Below, one piece after another: positions 12,211 through 24,064 of a DNA stretch of 64,000 bases (positions are counted from its first letter, which is position 1; every line of letters begins with the position of its first letter). Under the pieces are notes generated by a model that saw only the letters and a program-made list of their open reading frames with translations, was not told where the DNA came from and did no database searches. This DNA is from Ascidia mentula (Eukaryota > Chordata > Ascidiacea > Phlebobranchia > Ascidiidae): contig OX387200.1 of assembly GCA_947561715.1 (NCBI GenBank), positions 21,702,501-21,766,500 on the forward strand. Direction: 5' to 3'. Both the position numbers and the translations under genes were made by a program.

Positions 12211-13668
12211 ATGGATACTAAGCTAATTATTTTGGAGGCATGTGTTGGCGTCTGCACGATACTAAGCGTGTATATCGTCATAGCACTGACCTGGTTTCAG
12301 TGCAAACCACGAATTCCTGCCGTGGAAGTGGAAAAACCCAGACGCACAGAAATGCCAGAGACGGTGTTTCGCAATGGAGTAAACAAGAATGAACACAAAA
12401 ACCGACCGCCATTGCGCAATGGCCAACAAATGAGACATGATGTTGTACAAAATCAACGCAGTCGTCGGAACACACATCACACTGAGGAAGACAAACAAGA
12501 AAAAGAATCAGAACAGAAATACGACAGACCGAACAAAAAAGATGGTGAACATCAACACCCACAACATATACAACAACAGAACAGGCAGGGAAAGGATCGA
12601 CAAATGCACAGAAGGGAAAATGGTCAACAACGAGACCCACGAACGGAAGAACAAAACGGAAACCCACGCCGTCCCACTCCCAACGGACGACAACCAAGAG
12701 AGGATCATCAGGACCGAGAGCAAAATTCCCTGCACTTTGTGCGAAACGGCAACAGCAGAAGACATCCCCAGGATGTTCCGGTGACAACCAACCACGCTGT
12801 GGCATTACAACGACTTTGTCTGTGCGCCTCGTGGTTAGTTCTTCTCAGATATGGGATTGAACATGCGATCCTTTTCTTGGCCAACAACGAATCCACTTCC
12901 TGGATAAACTGCGACATCCTCATCCGAACCCACATTGTTTTCTACTTAGTTCCACTCACAGTTCAGTACATTTTCCTGTGGCTCAAGCAACGTGTTCTGT
13001 ACCTAAATCCTATACTGCGCCACAATAGTTGGGGCTGCACAGCTTGTATCAGCTGGTTTGTTCTTCTCATTTTCCTGCTAAGCGAGGGTGGATCATTGAG
13101 CTTGTTCATGATAAATGAGAAATACGAACGAAACCTGACAGCAAACGCAACATCCAACTACACATGGGCGCCTTGCAACCCGGTGCAAACGGGAACAATG
13201 CACGATTTCATTCCTTGGCTCGTCCTTGGCCTTCTTGCATTGCTGTTCCAAGCTATGTTCTTTATTCTTTTCATACAGCCACTCGTATGCCAAGCGGGCG
13301 CAATCAACGTAGTTGAAGCTGCCATTCAGCGACACAACACTGAGAGCATCTTCTCGAGAATAAAACGGATATTTTTGGCCTCGAGTATAAGCGCCATTAC
13401 AGATCTGCTGACGGTCGTGGGAGCCATGGTATCTGGGGATCTCTACATATCTTTCGTCATTCTTGACTTCAACCTTCTCATCAATCAAATATGCGTTATT
13501 TTCGCTTATCAGTCGTGGAGGATGAGACTCTGTCCATTTTGCTGCGGGGAACCACCAGATGAGGACAACATATCTGTGGCGTTTAGTAGAAACAATTACA
13601 ACGGTGGAAACCATTCAAGGAGTCCAATATCGTCCACGTCAACAGCCCTGGAAGAAGTGTTTGAATAG
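12211..13668 (+). CDS. Intronless seven-transmembrane receptor-like protein with a long polar first loop, 485 aa
   Basis: One ATG-to-TAG frame. Membrane segment 1 is at about residues 4-27. It is followed by about 170 very hydrophilic residues rich in Gln, Asn, Arg, Glu and His, then six further membrane segments from about residue 200 to 445. Cys before segment 3 (WINC) and in the second outer loop (APCNP), together with NLTANATSNYT N-glycosylation sites in that loop, fix the topology with the long polar stretch inside. The segment 3 end is LWLKQRVLY instead of DRY. Its closest relative in the window is the 356-aa protein at 7769-8839, which has a loop of only about 30 residues at the same place. 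The tail is Ser-rich with a CPFCC cluster that might be palmitoylated. A signalling role is inferred only. Confidence 0.75.
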   Translation: MDTKLIILEACVGVCTILSVYIVIALTWFQCKPRIPAVEVEKPRRTEMPETVFRNGVNKNEHKNRPPLRNGQQMRHDVVQNQRSRRNTHHTEEDKQEKESEQKYDRPNKKDGEHQHPQHIQQQNRQGKDRQMHRRENGQQRDPRTEEQNGNPRRPTPNGRQPREDHQDREQNSLHFVRNGNSRRHPQDVPVTTNHAVALQRLCLCASWLVLLRYGIEHAILFLANNESTSWINCDILIRTHIVFYLVPLTVQYIFLWLKQRVLYLNPILRHNSWGCTACISWFVLLIFLLSEGGSLSLFMINEKYERNLTANATSNYTWAPCNPVQTGTMHDFIPWLVLGLLALLFQAMFFILFIQPLVCQAGAINVVEAAIQRHNTESIFSRIKRIFLASSISAITDLLTVVGAMVSGDLYISFVILDFNLLINQICVIFAYQSWRMRLCPFCCGEPPDEDNISVAFSRNNYNGGNHSRSPISSTSTALEEVFE

Positions 13669-15685
13669 ACACGTGTGACTTTTGTTTGACCTTGTTGTAT
13701 GTATCGAATCGCCACGTGGCAAGTAAATATAACAAGATGAAGAGGGGGCACAGCTAAAAACCTGCCACGGTTGAAAACTAAGCGAGGAGTAAATTTAAAA
13801 ACTCATAGTCACGACTTTCGGAACAAGAGTTTCGGTTGGCTGGTCGTAGAGGGAAGAGTGACTTTTCCACTCTATGCTTGTACGTTCGAATTGGTCACGT
13901 TTTGTTTCAACTCGACAGGCGTGCGATAAAGAATGCCTCCGGTGACCTTAAGCGTACACTTTTTCTTCCCTTCACTGCGCAGCACATGTCGTAGTACCGA
14001 CATCCGCAAGATTTGTTTCGTAAATCATGTTTGGCGTTTTTCATATTTATAATTTTTGTGCAAGTTGTGACTTCATGTTTTGGCATCTAAAAATCCGGTA
14101 CTATTTCCATTTTATCTTAAATTCGAGAACCTAGTGAGTATTATAAGAAACAACATGCTTGGAGCAAACGTTATTTGTTCATCTACTTATTCTAAATATA
14201 TGATCGTTGTTTTTCTTTCCCTTTTTGTTTTGGTTTCTGTCCGGTGTTTTACTATACATACCGCTGCGCGTACTTTTGATATACGCTTGCTGTATTAAAA
14301 TTGGCTGCGGTGATTACAATTGTTGGCATTGAATTGAAAAATAGTAATGGCGAGGAGAGTCTAACACAAAAATCTTGTTTAGCTTGTATGAAAAGATATT
14401 TTAAAGAAGGGGACTTTCAGGTTCTGAATTTTCCACACGTTTCTTGTGTGTCTTCGTATATAATATCAGATGGACGTCTTTGATAACCCATAGCGATATA
14501 TTTCCAGTTATAATGCTAAATGTGCAACAAAATTTTACAAGCCTTAGTCGACCTCACTGTTCATGTAAAAAAGTTTCGGTTTAGTTGGTAATCAAATTAC
14601 TGATGGAAAGATCGGTGAAAGTCGTTGTTTATCGATTCAGCCCATGTAAAAACTGGTTTGTGTGCAAACAGTCACTAAGTGTAGAAGACAATAACTAATA
14701 GAAGGGCGATGAATAAACCATCTGCAATGTTACAATAGAAGGTCTGGCATCTGAAAAACAACCTGCACAGGATACACAGGATCAAGAAGTCAGTGAAACT
14801 AATCTGCTGCTTGTATTTGTGGCCAATGTGAAGAGTTGGCCGATTTCCACTGTATTTTATTTCAATATGTTGATACCAACAGAAGTGCTGCACTAATTTG
14901 AGACACATGACAACGCTTGCATTCTTACGATTTCACGTAAAAGAAGGGCGTTGTTTGTGCAGCAATGTTGTTTTAAGTATGCGTGGGTGTTCTGGTAAAC
15001 AGCTTGCAGATATGCTCGCACCACCAAAGCAGTTTTTCATGTTTTCAGCGACATCCAAAACTATGATCAAATACTTGTGTTTTCGCGAAAGCAAGAAATG
15101 GCAAAAATATTTGAAGCAAAGGGCGAGGTTAGCAGGAAGCTTGTTTTATTTCCACAACCGTTATGACCTGGTGAGCAAAGGAGATATCTCCTTTCCCGCG
15201 CATCGATAAAAGCGCGATCTTAACGCTCGGCCAGTTGGAAAACCGACGAAAGGAATCAAATCACTGAAAAGTTGTTTACGTTCGAACTGCTCGTCATGCA
15301 CCGACGAACACAAGTGACGTCAGTGGTCCTTTTTTCTCTGCCATCTTGTGGGACGTCTGTTGTTAATGCTGGGACGCTTGAAACGTGACTGCAACGAAGG
15401 AGGGGTTGATTCGTGCTGTGTTTCCTGAAACATGTTTATTACACTTTTACTTATTGTGTGGGTTTTCCAAAAAAGATTTCAACAAAGTTTGCGTAGAATA
15501 AAGTTTAAGTCGCTTGGCAGTTAATTGAGCTCAACTATTCAACTTCTTTCTTGAATTGTTGAGCTAAATTTTTGAACTTTTTTCGTCAAACTATTCGTTT
15601 GGGTTAAGTCAGATTCCACTCGATTTAAGGTTATTTGTTCATGTCGAAATTATTTATGCCAATAACCAATTTGAGGATTATGGCT
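13669..15685. other. Intergenic, no gene seen
   Basis: Convergent spacer between the second 7TM gene and the minus-strand coiled-coil gene. Short open frames at 14080, 14301 and 14898 have AT-driven composition and no splice or domain support. A small hairpin lies at 15528-15565. Confidence 0.4.
15528..15565. repeat. Short inverted repeat
   Basis: Arms of 15 bp (AGCTCAACTATTCAA and TTGAATTGTTGAGCT) with one mismatch around an 8-base loop, about 120 bases past the stop of the minus-strand gene. It may be a 3' end hairpin or chance. Confidence 0.4.
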
Positions 15686-18600
15686 TTATTTTACCTCTGC
15701 AAATTCCTGCAAGCTTGTTGAACGATTTATTCCGGGTGTAGATGAAGAATTTTGATTCCAAAATCCACCGATCCCGTCCCGAACCAGATCTGCATCAATA
15801 TCCCGGTCCTCTTCACTCTCATCACTTCTTCGTGTTGCCTCAATCGGTTGTGTTTCCGATCGTTTGTATCTCCTGTTCCTGGGTGTCCTCGGACCATCAG
15901 TTAGGATCTTCTCCAAGTTGAGCTTCTTTTTCAGCATATCTTCGCTCATCTTTCGCCTCCCTGGAGGATTTCCCGCACACGATTTTTTCGGTTCTTCCTC
16001 ATTGGCGATAATCTTATCCCTCCAGGATGGTGTGGAATGATCCCCATCCTGGATGTCAGTCACCCACGAAAGTCGCTTCGGCTTTCGGAAATCGACAGAT
16101 TTATTGGAACTTTCATTAATTCCTTCTGCGTTCCTTCTGTATTGACGAAGCTCTTCCTGTTTCAGGGAAAATCTTCCAGGAGCCCCGCGGATAAAACTTC
16201 CCCCATTGCGCGATTTCTTTGTGTCAAACTTTCCAACTAAGTTTGTCACTGACCGATTTTCGTCGCTGGTTGGTGTTGTTGAATTTGGTTGAAGTGTGGG
16301 TTTGTCTCCAGGCGACTCGACTGCTTCCCGTATTGCCGCATCACCCGCCCACCTCAGGTCAACCATACTCGTGTGTAAACGAGGCTTCGGAAGAACACCG
16401 GGCAACGACTTTCTTCTTGGATCACTCTGTGATGAATTGACCGGTGAAACTTTGGACAAAGTTAACGACGCTGTGGTGGTTACAGTTCCACCATCTTGCT
16501 TTTTCTCATTCAAGGAGGAGTTAATCTCCCCATCAAGTTCATCTTCGCCACTGTAACCTTCCTCATCACCTTCTCGAACCTTCCTACTTCCTCTCGAGCT
16601 TTTTCCCTCAGATATTGTGCTCGCTGTCTCCTCTGCATTCTTATCCTCCAGAGCTTTGATCTCGTTCTCTAACAATTTTCGTTCGAACTGCTTCACAATC
16701 GACGGCTTCTTCTGGCTGAACTGGGACTGACGGAATCGTGAAAACAAGTTTTTCATTTCAAGCGAGTTATCAGTCTTACTTCGCGTGTATCTTTTCATTC
16801 GTGACTTCGGTCCTTTTGTTGTTTCTTTTTCATCAGCGTTTGGCGAACCTTTCTTTCCTTTTCTTTTGATCCTTGTTCGGTTTTTATCACCTTGGTCCAC
16901 ATCACTACTGTCCGATGAGCTTCCATTTCGATCTTTATCCGCTCTTCTCAAGGAAGAAGATCTTGTTCTTCCTCCTCTAGACTTTGATCCATTTTTGTGG
17001 TCGGGGCTTTTTCCTTTTTCTTCCGAATCCTTAGGGGTGTCCAGGAACGACAACTTCTTCCTGATCCAATTTTTCCCACTTTTCTCTTTTTGTGTTTTTT
17101 CCTGACGCGGTAAAATACCTGACTCCTGTCCGTCTAAAGCTTCCACGTTGCGACCAAGAGGAGAGTGAAAACCAGTTGCTTCTTTTAAATTTCCGCTTGA
17201 TCTTCTTCTACGCGTCGTCATGGATACGGGAGGATTGAAATCGGCTTCCACATCACCGGGTGCATGGGGTGATCCCTGCCTCTGGAAGCGAGGATCTGTG
17301 ATTACACGGAGGACGTTCCCGCTCGCATCTTTTTCGATTGTGATGCTTGGTTTAGGTCGGACCGGAGGAGGCGGGGCTTCCTCTACGTTAACGAAAGGAA
17401 ATCCCTTCTTGTCATTGCCAGGGGCCTCCACAAAGTTGTTTTGATTGTCCTGACCCCCGGATCTTACTATATGATTTTCAGGAAGATTTTTTGGAACACC
17501 GAGCATTTCGCCGGTGGATATTTTTGGCGAGGAGGTAGTTCGATGCTGCATGCGAGGTGACGACGGATATTTGCTTCTCATGATGCCTTTGGTGGGATCA
17601 AAGGAGGGTGAGTGATCAACAGAAGTTTGCTGTTCTATTTCCTCCTTCACTTTGCTATGTTTAACTGCTAAAGGTTGTGGGGATTCGTGCACTTCGTGGC
17701 CCGACCTTTCAGCGTTGTGAAACAACAGCTTCTGGTGGAGGTTCGGAAGCTTTTTAACGCTTGATTTTTCAAGCGAACCAGGCTTGTAGTCCTTCGGGGT
17801 CGAATAACGTTTCTCAACCTTTACAAAGTCGGTCGGGGAGTTGTGCAGTTGCCTTCTTTTAACCTCGTTTCTCATGGGGACCTCCGACTTTGTGCGTTGA
17901 GCCTTAGATGTTCCTCTCTGTTGTGGGGAACCAGCTGATGTTTCCGGAGGTCCAGAATCGGTTCCGCTCTCAGTGAAACCCGGAACACTACAACTGGTCG
18001 GAGGTGACGCGATTAACGGACTGTCCACGCCACTGGTCACGTGAGTAGTCTGATAGGATGAGCGGCGTGTCGGCAACTTAGATGAGGCCTTGACCTTGCA
18101 GGAGTTCGACCTTCCGCGCATCCATTCTCCCGCATCTGATGAAGCAACACTTTTCGCGCTAACCAACTCAGACTGTCTACTGCATCCGGCAACATCACCA
18201 TCCTCCTGTGACGTAACAGATATCTTTCTCTCGTTGTAAGCTTTTCCCTTGTTTTCGAACGGAGAAGGAGTTTGATTGGTGATCTTTGGGGATGCCTGGA
18301 ACCGATCTTTGCTTGAAGGTCTTGGTGAGCGTGACGACACAATGGACTTTGTGACGTTTGAATTGAGTGGAGTTGAACGATTTGCGCTCCCAGATTTGTT
18401 TTCGCCTTCAACTTCAATCGTGTTCAGATCCTGGCTGATTTTCTCAATTTGCTTCAGCGCCTTAAAGTTGAACAAAATTATTTCTGACGGAAAAATATGC
18501 AGGGATCGAATTATTGAAAACAATTATATTTCCAAATGTTGTTACGTCAGCTTTCTAGCTAAAAAGTGTCGGTTTTCTCAAAACACAGGAAATGAATTTC

Positions 18601-21600
18601 GCTTATTTCTTTCCCCAACAAGTTGTACGACCGCAATTCATGACATTGTGGAACCGTCGCATACATAGTTTGCTCTGATAACATAACTTACAGACGCATG
18701 GAAATATTAGCCGGCAGTCCTGAAACCAGAGGGATGTTAGTTGACAAAAAAAAACGCCAGTTAACAAAACTTTGAACGCGGGTTACTCGGCCACCAAAAT
18801 TATGAAAAAAGAACATATTCATATTCAGTTGTGAATATGATATACGTATTATGACATAAGTTGCAAAAACAAGATTCGCTGCCAAAAATTTTTAGAGCAG
18901 AGCATTCTACACGATTAACCCTTTCAAACGGTGTTAAAATACCAAGTTCTGCTTTTGATTAAACAATCCTATTCCATACTACTATCGAATGAAATTAAAC
19001 ATTATTTCAGGCTTGCTCTTCTGGCACTTAGTTTCTAAAGTGTTTATTGGAAACCAACGTTTCGTCACAATGTGCGTGATGCTTTACTGTTGACATAACC
19101 CTGAAGAAGTCTCGCCGGATGGCAGACGAAACGTTGGTTTCCAATAATCACTTCAGAAACTAAGTGCCAGAAGAGCAATTCTGATTAATTAGTATGCCTG
19201 GCAACAAAAATAGCAGTATATTATTTCAGGCATTGAGAGAGATAAAATAAAAGTCGTACAAGCGAACTGTATGGAATTCGAGAAAAATGACCGATGAGGA
19301 AGGTTTTGAAACATGTGAACCCTCCATAGAATGCGAAATATGCCATACGAGAGGTATATTTTGAAATGCAAAGAAAGAGAGCGACTGAATTGGTTGCGCA
19401 GTGTTGTGTTGTAATTTACTCCATGGATTTTCAATGAGCGTTTCGACTTCACAGCACCACTAAGGTCTGCGATGATCCTGTTGTTTTTCACCCACGCCGT
19501 ATCGATAGCAGCGAAAAAGTGCAGTGCTTAGAGAAGCATGACGGGAAAGTGGGCTTTGTTTTGGCGTGGGATTGCATCAACGAGACAAGCGAACGCGACG
19601 TCTGAATGTACCGCTTGCGTTAGCTATGTAAATGCAGCAAGTTGCCGGCAGATACTAACATCCTTTATTACAAAACCTTGATAGTTCAACGATGCCAAAA
19701 CTGACATACTATGTGCATTATTGTCCCAGCAACTGTTTGAGACAATTTTATTCATAGGTCCGCAAACTTTAAGCAATACAAACATTGTGGGCCCCAAACT
19801 TAAGTGGATTTAGTAAAACCAACACCGCACCGCAACCAGTGGATAACAACAGAGTGGATTCCATATACCTCATCCACAGTCTTCTGAAAGTGATTGTATT
19901 TCGTTTCCTCCCGTGAATTTTTCCTCGAATTATCGCAAGATTGAACACACACTGCACCTTCACCTGGCTAGATAACAACGTGTTAACGTTACAGTGGATA
20001 GCGGCTGTGCTATAATTTTCTAAAACTGCGGTAAATAAAAAACAATTATTAAAGCAAGGATTGCAAAATACTTTCGCACGTATTAATAGGGGGGAGCGGC
20101 CCATGCTGCACAAATCAATCACTCAGCAGAGATTTATTGGCGACCACTTTACGCTTGTACAGCTGAGTGATCTTCTGCGACCTGTTTATGACGTCACAAT
20201 TGTTGTTCGGTTATCTGCAGCTGGTTACTAACGAGGAAAAGAAGGTTTGTCTCACTGCCCAAAAACTGTCACTAGGAGGAAATTAATCTGTGTTTGGTGC
20301 ATCGACAAATGTTTAAGCTTGTTAACTAAGCTAGAAGCTAGAAAGAAGCTAGAAGGATTCACGCCCGCGGTGTAGATTTCGCTAAATACCAAAATACCTC
20401 CGCAAACAGTTGCATAATAATGCAACCTGCGTTTCAACAAACTTACCGAATGCATTAATCCTTTGTCTTCGTTTGCAGAAGAGCGCTCATCCGTGATCGG
20501 TGACGTCAAATAAACGTCATCCGACACCACGTGACTTCCGTGCAATGGGAATGCCCCGGACTGGAGCTGGCGACTTTCTTCTTGAAGCTGCGGAAAATTA
20601 AAACTTGTTAAATGCTTCATATTGAATCTATGCTGTAGTCGGAAGTATTGTTAAGCTTTTGGATATCACAGTTTATAAAGCGCATAACCCAACACCCGTT
20701 TCAATCTCATTCAATCTCACCGATTCAATTTTTTCCAGCATAACTTGCTTAGCTTTGTCCCAATTTCTCCTCTCCCCTTCGTGGCTGTCCATGAGCTTTG
20801 TCTTCTCGTCGTTGAAGAATCTCTGTTGTTCGCGCATCTTAATACGGAGTTCGGCGTTCGACAACTCCATCTCCGATAGGTGGCGTTCTTGAGCGGCAAT
20901 TTGTTGTTTTAAGGAGTCGATTGCTTGATTAGAAGTGAGGTGTTGGTTCTGGCTGTGACTGCTGTGAGTTTCGAGCTGCAAACACAAATACAGAAGGTTT
21001 AGAACAATTTGCTGCCGAAATGAGGAGCTAAATTTATGGCATCTGAACCTTCATTGAATTACAGCAAAACATGACAAAAATTTTTTATGCAAAGTTCGCA
21101 AAAAGCTGTGTTTAAAATTTACCAGTAACAATAAAGTATCTATAACTTGGAATCAAAAGCCTTTCAGTGTTTATTGTTTTGTGGGAAATGTTGCTTAACC
21201 ATTTCTAAAAAAGGCATTCATAAAACAGAATGACGCCCTACCACGACTCTAAACAGATGAAATAACTTTCTTGCTATGCCCCAACCCGAACACTAGAAAT
21301 ATAAACCTTACGCAAGCATCACACCACTGACGTCATTTACTCCCACATGACATACTGATGTAATTCCCACGTGGTTTCCGTACGGTGAGTAGAGGACTTG
21401 TTGTGGGTCTGGATTTAAATCCTGCATCGCTGATTAAACTCATGTGCTTATTTATATGATGGCACGAAGCCCAACGTATGTCACATGGTGCATATATACG
21501 TATGCGGCTCAGTTCCTAGGTAAGCAACTCCATATTTTGCTCATAAATATGATCAAAAAATATTTTAAAATTAATCAACTACCATATTAATATTATGTGA

Positions 21601-22799
21601 GCTGCAGAATTAACCTATCAGGGTCTCATCAGTACAGCTTAGTCAAGTGTTTGCCTCACCGTTTTACGAGCAAGATCGTATACAAGAGACACCAAGCTGC
21701 ACAGACACCTGATAGGTTGACACAGTGGCCATCTGTCTGCAACTCACCTAATTTCTATTATTGACTCCATTTTGGTTAAATACCATATGTCTAGTATACT
21801 TAGAAGTTGCAGTGTACATTACATCACATTACTGGAAAATATTTGTTTCATTTTTCTTACACTTCTAATAATTCTAAGGAGTTCGTCCTTTTCGGCATTC
21901 CAGATCTCTCTCATCCTCGCGTGGTCCGACTGAGCGTCAATTCTCTTCTTCTCTTCACTCCTTAACTCAACCCGTAGCTCCTCCAGGATCTTCTTAAGAT
22001 CCACCAAAATCCTCTTGCTCTCATCAGCCTTCACATCACATCACGTCATTATTTGTCAATGTATTTCTAGACTCACCACAAGGAAATGTTGCTTTTTATT
22101 GTAAGGATGTTTCGTACTAATTTTAACACTTCGCTGTAAAGTAAACCAAACTTTTTTTGTTTTGCAAACAAGTTGAATCATAAGTTGACAAAGAAAATGT
22201 TATTGTATAAATGTACCAAGGCAGCTTGCTTGAGCAATTCCTCTTTCTCATTTTGCCATTCCCTTTTCCTTGCTATATGTCTCTGTTTGAGTTGTTCAAA
22301 CATTTGTGCAATTTCCTTTGCCGTCCTTCGTCTGCCACGTGACCTGCGGCAACCAAATAACAATAGAAGAAAAATTATTAATCAAATTGTGTGAGTTAAC
22401 GTGGTAGGTCCTTGTGTCTTACAAAACTGTAATAATGTAATGAATACTTAAAGTTATTAAAAAGTTGCTACAATGGCGAGGGTTAGACAAAATCAAGCCG
22501 CCCACCAAAGAAGTACAACATTTTGTGAAAGAAATAATAATTGGTCAATATTTTGAATAAACTTGGAGTAAACAAGATAAAACTACTCATGATGAGACTT
22601 GATGGGTCGACATCAATAACTCTGCAGCTCATGGATATGAACTGTTTCTGCGGTTGTTGAGTGTGATCACACGTATTTCTTTGCAATATTCCAAAAGTAA
22701 ATTTTTAACCGACCTGCCGCGCGAACCGTCGTCACCGTTATCTTCTTGTTCCATGATATCAGAAGTGAAAACAGGACTCCTGTCTTCTCTATCTCTCAT
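15686..22799 (-). CDS. SOGA/MTCL/KIAA0408-like coiled-coil protein with long disordered tail, about 1183 aa
   Basis: Minus-strand exons in reading order are 22799-22714, 22343-22217, 22028-21861, 20975-20721, 20587-20447 and 18460-15686 (TAA 15688-15686). All junctions have GT/AG and matching phases (2, then 0). The ATG at 22799 is preceded in frame by TGA, which supports the start. The first 29 residues are acidic and Ser-rich. Residues about 30-260 are charged coiled coil with repeated W-x2-E-K-x-E/K-L patterns, such as KREWQNEKEELL and REIWNAEKDELL. The block EKTKLMDSHEGERRNW followed by KIESLQEE looks, from memory, like the E-x-L-x-ER-x-W coiled coil of vertebrate SOGA/MTCL/KIAA0408 proteins, which bind or crosslink microtubules. 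The remaining 924 residues are one exon: basic, Ser/Pro-rich and disordered, with PPPPVRPKP (possible SH3 ligand) and many R-x-x-S sites. An extra exon between 20447 and 18460 is possible. Exon structure is well supported; family assignment is tentative. Confidence 0.7.
19013..19219. mobile_element. Foldback element with perfect 12-bp target-site duplication
   Basis: Lies in the last intron of the coiled-coil gene. Inverted arms start with GCTCTTCTGGCACTTAGTTT on the left and end with its complement on the right, and contain the GAAACCAACGTTTCGTC core. Flanks are ATTATTTCAGGC at 19001-19012 and 19220-19231, identical. The tail TATGCCTGGCAACAAAAATA is shared with the copy at 44913-45381. Confidence 0.8.
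21599..21748. repeat. Foldback repeat (AGCTGCAG family)
   Basis: Inverted arms contain AACCTATCAGG near both ends, with (A)GCTGCAGA or its complement at the outer edges. Related arms are at 26296-26362 and 35202-35420. It lies in an intron of the coiled-coil gene. Confidence 0.5.
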
Positions 22800-23248
22800 T
22801 GCAAGTCACCATCAAATTAACTTTTCAAATCACAGCCACACAAGCAGAACCAATGCCCGGATCTATGTACAACTATCTCACCAACAGCACGGCGCTGAAT
22901 AAAAAAACATTTGAAACACTTCACGCTTGTAATTCTACATCCATCTACAACGAAAAGTCTTGAGAATACCTGCTTGTCACACTAACATTGTAATTTGTCA
23001 CCTTTTAAATCCAATACAGTGATTCCTTTTATTTGCATCTTCTTACGCTTACTCTAAACAAGATAATAAACCAGTAATTCATACAGATTTGGTTTAGGTT
23101 TAAGCATCGTTCGTTGTCCCTAATTTAAAAAGCACCCAGAACATAAATATTCGATGTAATCCACACAGTTGCGCGTGTAATTGAAGCAACAAGACTGACT
23201 TTCAATCGCGCTACAGTGAATGGCAATCACAGTGAGGTCATCTGTCTG

Positions 23249-23256
23249 TGACGTCA
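23249..23256. promoter_or_regulatory. CRE-like palindrome TGACGTCA
   Basis: Perfect ATF/CREB consensus in the divergent region, about 450 bases upstream of the coiled-coil gene's start codon and 810 bases before CAP-1. Function inferred from sequence only. Confidence 0.35.
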
Positions 23257-24011
23257 CAAACCCCGGGAGATCGTCCTGGTTGCAGCTGCTTTTTCCCTTT
23301 TCGCCCCTTGTGCGTCCGCTCTTATCTACGACAAGATCTTGTTGATGCGAAACAGACTTCGCAAGAGTTTCGCTCTCTCGAGTGAGTGTTTATGAGTTGA
23401 TATGAATGTGTATGGGAAATAACAAACACTGTAATAATGTTATTCCCAAAATCAATGAATATTTCAAATGTAACAGAACCAACTACTTCGATTGTACAAT
23501 TTTTCCGCCCATTAACTACACAAAAACTATAAACTTCGTTTTAAAACGCTGTTCGAATAAGCGATAATGTTTATTGCATACATGAGCAGGTGAGATAGAT
23601 AATCCACAGTACAAACTAATACTAATACCTTGTTATGTGACAAACACCTTGTGTTTTGCATAAAGTTTAAACACGAAATTCATCATTAGTTTTATAAATG
23701 TGGGTAAATTTCCCTCGGCAAAAACAACTCCATAACCGATAAATCAATTCTGGGAACCAAACAAGGTTAATTGGATTCGCTTTGAAACAAATGAAAATTT
23801 TAAAGGGTAGTGGAGGTTGTACTGCAATTAATCCAATTATCTTAAACGTCGACCATAACGTTAAGAATTTTAGCACACAGATGCAACCGCGATGAACAAT
23901 TGCGCAACAATACGACGCGAGACCGACTGTCCGTTCGTGATCGGAAAACAGGCAATTAGACATGTCTGGAGTTATCAGACAAATTAGTCAATGTGCACAA
24001 AGAGCACTATT

Positions 24012-24018
24012 TATAAAA
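24012..24018 (+). promoter_or_regulatory. TATA box of CAP-1
   Basis: TATAAAA 53 bases before the CAP-1 start codon, a usual spacing for a short 5' UTR. Confidence 0.5.
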
Positions 24019-24064
24019 ATGCGGTGCAGATTTTCTGCAAACGTTGTGTGTGAGTTTCGACAGT

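Larger units (their letters stand above)
22800..24064. other. Divergent intergenic region
   Basis: Between the head of the minus-strand coiled-coil gene and the first CAP gene on the plus strand. It must hold both promoters. A palindromic CRE-like site is at 23249 and a TATA box at 24012. No coding exon supported; further 5' non-coding exons of the coiled-coil gene could lie here. Confidence 0.5.

Noticed and set aside
12262..12805. Long open frames opposite the polar 7TM loop
   Set aside because: Shadows of the repeated polar codons on the plus strand; the proteins are Val/Phe/Cys-rich antisense products.
15686..18523. Reading the large minus-strand frame as a complete gene starting at its first Met
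   Set aside because: A good splice acceptor at 18460 and phase-matched coiled-coil exons upstream show that this Met is in intron.
19013..19219. Active hammerhead ribozyme in the foldback element
   Set aside because: The core has an extra unpaired base before helix II, and no cleavage-side helix III partner was found; kept only as a resemblance.
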